A stretch of DNA of 64,000 nt from a virus: positions 1 through 64,000 of IMG/VR virus record IMGVR_UViG_3300042453_001967, one strand, 5' to 3'. Positions within the stretch are counted from its first letter, which is position 1. Every line of letters begins with the position of its first letter. A model generated the notes under the pieces. It had not been told where the DNA came from and ran no database searches. It saw only the letters and a program-made list of their open reading frames with translations. Below, piece after piece: positions 38,801-44,855 of this stretch. A program made the translations under genes and the position numbers.

Positions 38801-40694
38801 TGTAAATTGGTTCAGGTCTACCTAAAAAGGTATTGTCTTGCCATCTAGCCGCATTATTCTCATTTACTTTCAAATCATAAGGAGGAAACCACATAACCCT
38901 ACCTCCATTGTTACCTCTTTCACAATATGGTAAATCGTTATATGTGAACCCCATTGTGTTTGAAGTTTTCCATGCCAAGTTTTCAATTGAAAACATATAT
39001 TTTTTAGCATAAAACCCATCACCAGGTGGTCCTTGAAATATATTTGTTGAATTTTTTGCCCCAAATGAATTATTTCCCGTTGAGTCATAATTACCACTAG
39101 ACATTGGTGCAATATTAATGTTCCATGGTCTACTGTCACCACCCATAACACTATCGTCAAATTTTCTAAGGTTTGCCGTTTTTTTCATTGTGTCGGTGTA
39201 ATTCATGTATGACCTATCTTTTGTCCATACTCTACAATATTCTGCTCCTGTTTCTTGATTAAATTTATCGACAAATTTTATTGCCGAACCTCTAGATAAC
39301 ATTGAGTCCCCTTCTTTGAAAATTCTACTTGTTTGGTCAATAACGTTACCGACGTGCGTTCTCGATGCAATACCGTCTTTAGGCATTGAATTCAAAATTT
39401 CTTGTGTTAAACCAAGAATAGAATCTTCTCTAAAATCGTAGTTCGTTGACTTTGAATCGTTATATCCATTAGCCTCTTGTGATTGAAATTCATTATTATA
39501 TAACCCGATTTTATTTTGAGAGTTTTTACTTATCCACGTTAATTTACCGCTAATTTGACCACCCTGAGTTATATTTCTTTGTTTTTCAAATAAATTTGAT
39601 TGAACAGGGTCAAACATTAAACTTAAATAGTAACTACTTTTTACAACTCTGTCATTAAAATCTGACATTGTATATTTAACGTCCTCACCTCTATCATCAC
39701 CAATATAAGCAACCCCTTTTGGTGCTTCTAAACCTAATAAATTTCTTACACCGGCACCAACTCTATCAGTAAAATTAAATAATTTTGATGATTGTTGTGA
39801 ACGGGCGGTGGTTGTATAATTTGGGGCATATTTTGAATATGACAGTTGGTCATATAGTGTTTGTCTTTGTCCTTCCCCCATGTATTCAACAAATAAATCG
39901 GAAGGTTTTCTCCCCAATTTCGGTCTTCTTTCTATTCCAATTAAACTCCCCAAAACACCTGTAACATCTTGTAAAATGGCACCCGCCTCTGTTCTTGGTG
40001 TTGGTCTATTTTCTATTGGGTTTCTTGGATTTGTTAAATAATCACCAGGTATTTCACTAAATGGGAATTCAAGTCCCGCAACTGTTTGAAGGAAATCAAC
40101 ACCCTTACCTATTAAAGTTCTATCAACAGTGATTTTATAGTTTTTTTGAACTAAAGGTTCTCTACCTGTAATGAGATTTATTGCAGTCGCGGTATTACCC
40201 TCCAACGCATCAATTAATCTAACTCTACCTAAAGTTGCTGATGTTAAATTTTGTTCAATTCTCGCAAAAACGGGACCTAATTTATTTTCTCGAATATTTT
40301 GAGTCGCGAATTTCATTAATCTTGAATCGTTTTCAAAGTTTTGACCACCCATTATCCCAATCAAATTGGGGGACTGTGTCATTGTAAATGAATCAAGATA
40401 ACCATCAGAAATAATACCATTATTAATCCAAGCTAACATTGGTAATGTTGTATTGGTATATTCTTCTATCGTATTATCAGGTACACTGTATAAATTTTGA
40501 CCAAAAGTATTTGCAAAAAACACAGACCAATTTGTTTTTACATCACCGGGGTCAACATTTGCAAAATTATTTAAATTTTGAACAACATAATTGGTGTCCG
40601 TAAACGTTTGTGGTCCGTTCGGTCTATTTAAAGTTTTTGAAATTAAATAATCTCTAAAAACCTTGGTGTTATTAAAATCTAAGTATGTTGGCAT
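35847..40694 (-). CDS. Giant baseplate protein with an OmpA-like peptidoglycan-binding domain
   Basis: The protein has 1615 residues. Residues about 748-900 match an OmpA-C-like domain: NLKFDNDRPDPNSK, a NYSELYNSYI helix, then IRIKISSSASSSASSDYNER and LAIRRSHSVLQDIF (the Y-N-x-x-L-x-x-R-R helix). These bind peptidoglycan in cell-wall and tail proteins. The rest includes an N-terminal tail-like region (LDSFTMTQSPNLIGIMGGQN) and a part near 600-650 with MWFPPYDLKVNENNAARWQD. A Pro-rich linker (VEPNGKIPISQPSKKPPIDP) follows the OmpA region. It lies between the tape measure and the gp53/hub genes, so it is probably a central baseplate or needle component that touches the host cell wall. Confidence 0.65.
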   Translation of the reverse strand: MPTYLDFNNTKVFRDYLISKTLNRPNGPQTFTDTNYVVQNLNNFANVDPGDVKTNWSVFFANTFGQNLYSVPDNTIEEYTNTTLPMLAWINNGIISDGYLDSFTMTQSPNLIGIMGGQNFENDSRLMKFATQNIRENKLGPVFARIEQNLTSATLGRVRLIDALEGNTATAINLITGREPLVQKNYKITVDRTLIGKGVDFLQTVAGLEFPFSEIPGDYLTNPRNPIENRPTPRTEAGAILQDVTGVLGSLIGIERRPKLGRKPSDLFVEYMGEGQRQTLYDQLSYSKYAPNYTTTARSQQSSKLFNFTDRVGAGVRNLLGLEAPKGVAYIGDDRGEDVKYTMSDFNDRVVKSSYYLSLMFDPVQSNLFEKQRNITQGGQISGKLTWISKNSQNKIGLYNNEFQSQEANGYNDSKSTNYDFREDSILGLTQEILNSMPKDGIASRTHVGNVIDQTSRIFKEGDSMLSRGSAIKFVDKFNQETGAEYCRVWTKDRSYMNYTDTMKKTANLRKFDDSVMGGDSRPWNINIAPMSSGNYDSTGNNSFGAKNSTNIFQGPPGDGFYAKKYMFSIENLAWKTSNTMGFTYNDLPYCERGNNGGRVMWFPPYDLKVNENNAARWQDNTFLGRPEPIYTYQDTSRTGTISFKVIVDHPSILNLLVREHFKGMSDDEAENYINAFFAGCEELDFYDLVRRYTQLDSNDIKLLQNFLDKGKDPEFIQQYKVTTEPPVVETPVTPTVKDECGPPTQKTFNLKFDNDRPDPNSKSLETSRNYSELYNSYIPTRKTTYINQLDTLIKQLTGFSQNDVQVKKEKSYIFGNENVTITQSLIDEQKTKIGDYFDKATSGYSDYQSSLNELKSKLSGKTAEDIRIKISSSASSSASSDYNERLAIRRSHSVLQDIFDTISNGGKKPNMIWISDLTPTNKNLGDNDKLIIERGKPIEIIKEYKISDFGYEYDGKIIVESVNYGENFTGGQPETNCIGKDFIKVRELGTYSPISFYCRQTTFELKYENRSRTEQPASLPKNNPTNPVTTVEPNGKIPISQPSKKPPIDPIKRVIAKTLSECFYFKKLEETDPISFKSLKDKLKYFHPAFHSMTPEGLNSRLTFLLQCVRPGDTIPIKGISEDSDLNARNTSFGPPPICVIRIGDFYHSKVVIRDVQISYDDGGQILWDLNPEGIGIQPMVASVTLQVSFIGGHGLSKPVERLQNALSSNFFANTEMYDERSISTNETIGGMTPEEFTKDFLDKLNQSYYNIIPNADLIKNNKNITQNNYMGIPVGDTTNVEEISYTELVTNLFDLTKNYFEKYVSIYNQIYTKYGKDITTMLLKNDYRPISQYDVYTSTSPTPGKVLELFGLHEKRKELSVYSEGLELALNNFIDNSSTTYLSNLFTFDKVITGSLLIDTNEKIIKPFIKKVIQEKVDGISDGNILKELEESRNNLIKTLDKLNFVIKNAKDSTVNDDTVKSLQFSGFTSDLLYNEYESCITYIEENHSKLTVDLSTNITFLNPTIQSSDFDFIISQLLFDKIDSFMNLFIDTSLYPEKVKNKLRTRLQSFINVPNKKDFKFTKFKDRKNGKEINFDVITISDETNGTIINESTQIFSESNEVTNKLNFYRKK

Positions 40695-40700
40695 CTATTA

Positions 40701-40708
40701 TATAAATA
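40701..40708 (-). promoter_or_regulatory. Late-promoter-like motif TATTTATA
   Basis: The motif reads TATTTATA and ends 6 nt before the ATG of the OmpA-domain baseplate gene at 40694. Confidence 0.45.
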
Positions 40709-40725
40709 GATATTTTTTGATTTTT

Positions 40726-42654
40726 TTAACTAAATGTTCCAATATATTCTCTATAATCTGATGTCATCGCTATTTGATTCATAATTTCGTTTCTTATTGC
40801 ATCTGCATTGACATTACTATTAATTGAAATTTCTAATTTTTTATTTTCACCAACAACGTTACCACCTCTGTTTTTGGTTTCATCTATTGCGTAAATAGTG
40901 TCGTTTATACTTGGAATAATAATATCTTTTTGATTTGGTCTAATAATGGCATCTTCCACTTTTTTTGTAACAAAATCATATCCCATACCCTTAATCTCTC
41001 CCTTTTTACCCGTTAAAAGTTGACCTATCTCATTTTGACCACTTTTTGTTTCATTTAAAATTTCATTAGCATTTTTTAAATATTCATCCACTTTTGAAAG
41101 ACCACCTCGAACACCACTAGCGAAATCAACTTTCATCATTGTAACTATTTCTGAAACATTAAGACCTATTTTTTGCATTTCAGTATATTGTTCTAACGCA
41201 ATATCTTTGGCACTCATTTTTTCGAATACTTCTTGATTATTCAATAAAACTTGTACTTGTTCACTATTTAATTCATCCAAAGCAACTCTTGTTTGATTAC
41301 CAAATTCTGTAAATAATCCCTGTGGAACGTCGATAACCATTTTACCTCCCTCCATTCTCGCTAAGTTCGTAATAAACTCTTGTTGTTTTTCGTCAAGATT
41401 AAATCCTCCTGCCAATAAATCTGCAGACGCTGATGTTCTTTCAGCGGCTTTTATCGCGGTGGTTGATAATTCGTCCATACTCACACCTAATTCACCAGCT
41501 AACGCCCTTGCTTTTCTTAAATTAACACCAGTGATTTCAAATTTACCCAATTCTGAATTATATGTCGCTAAAGAACCCGCAACACCAATCATTGCTTCTT
41601 GTAATCCACCAGCATCGTTTGTTGCCATATACATCAGTTTTAAAGGGTCGTTAAAGTCTCCGATAGCCCCACCTATTGCCTGTAAATTCGCGGATAATCC
41701 AATTGCTTGGTCAGGGTCAAATAGTTTTTCGGCTAAAGTAAAAACACTTTGCATACTCATTTTAAATTCAATAGATTTTTGAACCATTCTATTTAATCCA
41801 TCAAATCCATTTTTAAAACCGTATTGGTTTAAATTTTTCATGTTTGTTTCGATTTCTGAAACAACTTTTCTCGCATTTAAACCTAAACTAATTGAACTTT
41901 TACCAGCTTGATTTATTTTGTCTAAAGCATCTGCAGCGCCAAAACCTGTTTTTTCGTATGTTCCAATCATCTTCCCAAGAGTATCTAAATCACCAACAAA
42001 TGCTCTTGATGTTACAGCCATGTCTCCAATTACTTCTCTATTATATAAAGTAAATTTACCCTGTTCTTCTATCATTCCCGTAATTGTATCCTTAACATCC
42101 TCAAATCCATAACCCATAGATATCATTTGAGGTAAAGTTTCAATAATTTCGTTTCTTAACCCTCTAGATAGTTCTCCTGAAATACCAATTTTTGAGTTTA
42201 TCTGATTGTGTAAATTCACTTCTTGTTGTAGTATTTCCGCACCCGCCGATACCACCGTATCTAACATGGATTTTAAAAAATTCGAACCTGCATTTTTTAA
42301 ATTTTCACCAAAATTACCTTTTCCAAAAAGACCACCGTCACCAAATGTTCCACTTATTAATGATTGTACACCGTCAATAATTTCAGATGCCTGAATCATT
42401 TCTGAACTTTGTACTTTATACGATTGAACACTTTGGCTTAAATTTTGTATTTTTTTTAAAGGTTCAATATCAACAGAACCCGATGATGATTGAGACGGTG
42501 TGTTTATTTTATTTTGTGATGATGTATATTCATTCCAAGCTTGTAGAAATGCGGTTGACTCGGACGGGTCAATTGCCCCACACGCACTTATATATATTTG
42601 AAGATTACCTCCGCTTTGATTGGCTAATCTTCTAAAATCTCCAAGATTCCTCAT
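40726..42654 (-). CDS. Tail tape measure protein
   Basis: The protein has 642 residues, mostly helical with Gln/Asn/Gly-rich stretches (GMIEEQGKFTLYNREVIG; DALDKINQAGKSSISLGLNA; VNLRKARALAGELGVSMDEL). Alternating amphipathic helices, lack of catalytic motifs, and the position directly after the frameshifted chaperone gene identify it as the tape measure that sets tail length. In T4 this is gp29 (590 aa). A short hydrophobic part near residues 100-150 (FLKSMLDTVVSAGAEILQQ) could be a membrane-active segment used at ejection. It has a late motif 13 nt upstream. Confidence 0.78.
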   Translation of the reverse strand: MRNLGDFRRLANQSGGNLQIYISACGAIDPSESTAFLQAWNEYTSSQNKINTPSQSSSGSVDIEPLKKIQNLSQSVQSYKVQSSEMIQASEIIDGVQSLISGTFGDGGLFGKGNFGENLKNAGSNFLKSMLDTVVSAGAEILQQEVNLHNQINSKIGISGELSRGLRNEIIETLPQMISMGYGFEDVKDTITGMIEEQGKFTLYNREVIGDMAVTSRAFVGDLDTLGKMIGTYEKTGFGAADALDKINQAGKSSISLGLNARKVVSEIETNMKNLNQYGFKNGFDGLNRMVQKSIEFKMSMQSVFTLAEKLFDPDQAIGLSANLQAIGGAIGDFNDPLKLMYMATNDAGGLQEAMIGVAGSLATYNSELGKFEITGVNLRKARALAGELGVSMDELSTTAIKAAERTSASADLLAGGFNLDEKQQEFITNLARMEGGKMVIDVPQGLFTEFGNQTRVALDELNSEQVQVLLNNQEVFEKMSAKDIALEQYTEMQKIGLNVSEIVTMMKVDFASGVRGGLSKVDEYLKNANEILNETKSGQNEIGQLLTGKKGEIKGMGYDFVTKKVEDAIIRPNQKDIIIPSINDTIYAIDETKNRGGNVVGENKKLEISINSNVNADAIRNEIMNQIAMTSDYREYIGTFS

Positions 42655-42667
42655 AAAATTGTTTACA

Positions 42668-42675
42668 TATAAATA
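42668..42675 (-). promoter_or_regulatory. Late-promoter-like motif TATTTATA
   Basis: The motif reads TATTTATA and ends 13 nt before the tape measure ATG at 42654. It lies just past the stop of the shifted chaperone extension. Confidence 0.42.
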
Positions 42676-42681
42676 TCAATT

Positions 42682-42885
42682 TTATTTATTTTCCAATTCC
42701 TGAATATAGTTAACATAATATCGTCTAATCGATATTGGCATTGAAAGAATATCCCCGTAGGAGAATCCTCTTCTTATTAGATATAATATTTCGTCTAATT
42801 GAGACTTTCTATAGTCCGTAGAAAGGGCGAAAAAATTCGACCCCGAATCCAATAACAATTTGGATATTCTCTCCTGATGGGGTCG
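42682..42885 (-). other. Shifted-frame C-terminal extension of the tail chaperone (+1 frameshift product)
   Basis: This frame is open from just after TAA (42888-42886) to TAA at 42684-42682 and has no early ATG. It enters from the gp26-like frame by a +1 shift at six T (42835-42830), where UUU-C permits tRNA-Phe to re-pair from UUU to UUC. The 48 residues after the site include RKSQLDEILYLIRRGFSYGD, then ILSMPISIRRYYVNYIQELE, resembling the helical C-domain of tail assembly chaperones. Expected fusion: gp26-like N-part plus this extension, about 290 residues. Confidence 0.62.
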
Positions 42886-43558
42886 TTACTTCTTTTTTTA
42901 GGTCAATTGCGGGTCTATTCTCTCTAATATATTTTCTAAAGTCTTGAGAATCTTTAATTGGTAGATTTTCAATGAAATTTCTAATGTTCATTGGGTCTTT
43001 ATTACCAGCTACCGATTTAATCATAAATTCAAGTTGTTTTGTTACAATTGGTGGTACACCAACTCCATTCCAACTTTTTTCAATTTGTTCAATTTCTTTT
43101 TCTTGTTTTTTTGTTAAAAATTTAAAAGTAATATCGATTTTTGAAACGTTGGTGGTATATTTAAATTCACCGTTTTCATTTGGTTCGAGATTAAAATTTT
43201 TAAAGGACAACTCACTTAAATCAAAAGTGACATCAAATTCTTTACCTGTTTTTCCGTCAGTTATTTTATAACTGTATTCAGAACCAAAAGCAGTGTTTCT
43301 TAAAAATATTAAAACCGCCATTCTATCCTCATCCACTAATTCATCTAATTCAATATCTTTATCGATTATTTTTCTTTTTAACAACTCATCAATAACAGTA
43401 TTGTTTTGGATTAAGTTTGATGAAGATAATATGTTTTCATCTGCAGCAGTTAAATATGCAACTCTTACTGATTTTTTTTTATTTTTATAAAAAATACCTC
43501 TTGAAGGTAATTCAACAACATCATAAGCAATGTTGGGGTCAATTTTAAATTCTTCCAT
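42809..43558 (-). CDS. gp26-like baseplate/tail assembly chaperone (short, unshifted form)
   Basis: The unshifted protein has 249 residues. VELPSRGIFYKNKKKSVRVA, then YLTAADENILSSSNL, then DELVDEDRMAVLIFLRNTAF and GSEYSYKI, follow the pattern of T4 base plate proteins of the gp26 type (LPSxGxxY, LTaxDE, R-x-x-x-Y/F-G-x-x-Y). Such proteins help assemble the hub and tape measure. It is directly upstream of the tape measure gene, the position of G/GT-type chaperones in siphoviruses. The last codons overlap a second frame, see the shifted extension. It stops at TAG 42811-42809 after FRPFYGL. Confidence 0.78.
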   Translation of the reverse strand: MEEFKIDPNIAYDVVELPSRGIFYKNKKKSVRVAYLTAADENILSSSNLIQNNTVIDELLKRKIIDKDIELDELVDEDRMAVLIFLRNTAFGSEYSYKITDGKTGKEFDVTFDLSELSFKNFNLEPNENGEFKYTTNVSKIDITFKFLTKKQEKEIEQIEKSWNGVGVPPIVTKQLEFMIKSVAGNKDPMNIRNFIENLPIKDSQDFRKYIRENRPAIDLKKEVTTPSGENIQIVIGFGVEFFRPFYGL

Positions 43559-43559
43559 T

Positions 43560-43949
43560 TTATTTATTTTCTTCGTCCGATTTAAATGTTAACATCATCG
43601 ATTCTTTATCTATTATAAATTTAAATTTATTTGTTTGTAATTCACTATTTGAATAAGATTGTTCTTTTTCAAAATTTGAACCTTTTATTTTAAATTCTAA
43701 CGAACCTATTATTTCACCAATAGGTGAAAGATAATCTATTTTAACACCAGTAATTTCAAAAAAATCTTTTGGGTTAAATATGAAGTTTATTGTCTCATAA
43801 AATTCAGTGGTAAAAATTAAATCATCACCTTCGTTATAGATTTTATATTTCTTAAAAAGGAATTGAGGAACATATGCACCAATTATATTGATTAGATATC
43901 TATTTTCAATTAATGGTTCAATTGGTTCAAATTTAAATATGTCTTTCAT
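43560..43949 (-). CDS. Small tail protein of unknown function
   Basis: The protein has 129 residues. ENRYLINIIGAYVPQFLFKK and ITGVKIDYLSPIGEIIGSLE suggest a beta-rich, tube-like or connector fold, but I do not recognise the family. It lies between the tube terminator and the chaperone gene, so a tail-assembly role is likely. Its stop is 1 bp before the chaperone start. Confidence 0.52.
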   Translation of the reverse strand: MKDIFKFEPIEPLIENRYLINIIGAYVPQFLFKKYKIYNEGDDLIFTTEFYETINFIFNPKDFFEITGVKIDYLSPIGEIIGSLEFKIKGSNFEKEQSYSNSELQTNKFKFIIDKESMMLTFKSDEENK

Positions 43950-43994
43950 AAATTTATCTTTTAACTATAACTATTATAAAATACAAAACTATAT

Positions 43995-44029
43995 AAAAAA
44001 GTAAAGGTCTTCCTTTTGAGAAGACCTTT
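43995..44029 (-). terminator. Rho-independent terminator after the tail tube gene
   Basis: A perfect 10-bp stem (44003-44012 with 44020-44029) encloses a 7-nt loop, CG-poor but perfect. In the minus direction T-rich sequence (ACTTTTTT) follows. The plus side also has seven T, so it may work both ways. Confidence 0.82.
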
Positions 44030-44057
44030 TTTTATTGAGATAATTATTTTTTTTAAA

Positions 44058-44546
44058 TTAGTACACCAAAATACATCTATCTGGACGTAAAGAACAAGTA
44101 ATTGTTGCGATTTCATCCCTTGAATAATCCAATTCATTGAAGTTTAAATCGGTGATAAATGTACCTTGCATAATCCATTTCTCAACAACCACACCCGTTG
44201 GGTCTAACATTTCTAGTTCAATGTCTTTTTTATAACCGGCAGCATAACCCATTCTACCTGTAACAGATTCTGCGTGTAATCTAAACCATTCCATTAAAGC
44301 CTGTGCTGCCGATGGACCAATTGGGTCTCTGAAAGTTACTCTCATTTCAGCCCATTCAAATCTACCAGCAACATACGTTGAAGTATTTAAAAATGGTATT
44401 GCTACCGAGTTTATTTTTGCCGAAGGTCTAGCCGCGGATGATACATACCATTCATTGATTCCCAATGAAGATGGGAACCTCAAAATGAATCTATTCTGAC
44501 GTTTCGGTTCGTATGGAACCGGCATTTTCATTAATAAATCTGCCAT
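44058..44546 (-). CDS. Tail tube protein, T4 gp19-like
   Basis: The protein has 162 residues, the same size as T4 gp19 (163 aa). The run NRFILRFPSSLGINEWYVSS, then AARPSAKINSVAIPFLNTST, and the ending DLNFNELDYSRDEIATITCS, then LRPDRCILVY, match the gp19 tube family. It forms hexameric rings stacked inside the sheath. It is separated from the sheath by a structured spacer and followed by a terminator, so it can be expressed at a level of its own. A late motif stands about 46 nt upstream. Confidence 0.93.
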   Translation of the reverse strand: MADLLMKMPVPYEPKRQNRFILRFPSSLGINEWYVSSAARPSAKINSVAIPFLNTSTYVAGRFEWAEMRVTFRDPIGPSAAQALMEWFRLHAESVTGRMGYAAGYKKDIELEMLDPTGVVVEKWIMQGTFITDLNFNELDYSRDEIATITCSLRPDRCILVY

Positions 44547-44592
44547 TTTATTTTTTTTTATGCATTTATTTTTATACTTCTATTTGTATGTT

Positions 44593-44600
44593 TATAAATA
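44593..44600 (-). promoter_or_regulatory. Late-promoter-like motif TATTTATA, tube gene
   Basis: The motif reads TATTTATA in the tube-gene direction, about 46 nt before the ATG. It gives a longer leader than the other late genes, as does the sheath motif. Confidence 0.5.
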
Positions 44601-44716
44601 TCTATATAATGGAAAAGTTTAATAAAAAAAGAAAAATTTGTTATAAAGGCAAAAAAATTATATAATTACTTGGTTTTTTCTTTTTTTTTATTTATCTTTT
44701 ATTAGCCCAGTATATA

Positions 44717-44796
44717 CTAGTATTTATTATTTCTAGTTTTTATTATCTAGTATTTATTATTTCTAGTTTTTATTATCTAGTATTTATTATTTCTAG
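44717..44796. repeat. 30-bp tandem repeat, about 2.7 copies
   Basis: Units start at 44717, 44747 and 44777 (third partial) and each contains two CTAG tetramers and TATTTATTATTT. The array sits inside a flanking inverted repeat GCCCAGTATAT/ATATACTGGGC. Confidence 0.85.
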
Positions 44797-44855
44797 TCTA
44801 TTTAACATTTATTATCTACTAGTTTTATATACTGGTGTAATATACTGGGCAATTT

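Larger units (their letters stand above)
44547..44855. other. Non-coding spacer between sheath and tube genes
   Basis: No gene of credible length is present. The spacer holds the tube-gene late motif (44593-44600), a 30-bp tandem repeat (44717-44796), and an 11-bp inverted repeat (44705-44715 with 44840-44850) that encloses it. It probably ends or attenuates the sheath transcript before the tube gene. Confidence 0.7.

Noticed and set aside
42682-42885. Independent small gene in the second chaperone frame
   Set aside because: It has no ATG before the conserved helical part, only TTG codons, and it shares the chaperone's end. A frameshift extension explains it better.
44609-44665. 18-residue plus-strand frame in the sheath-tube spacer
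   Set aside because: Too short, no relatives recognised, and the spacer is better explained by regulatory repeats.
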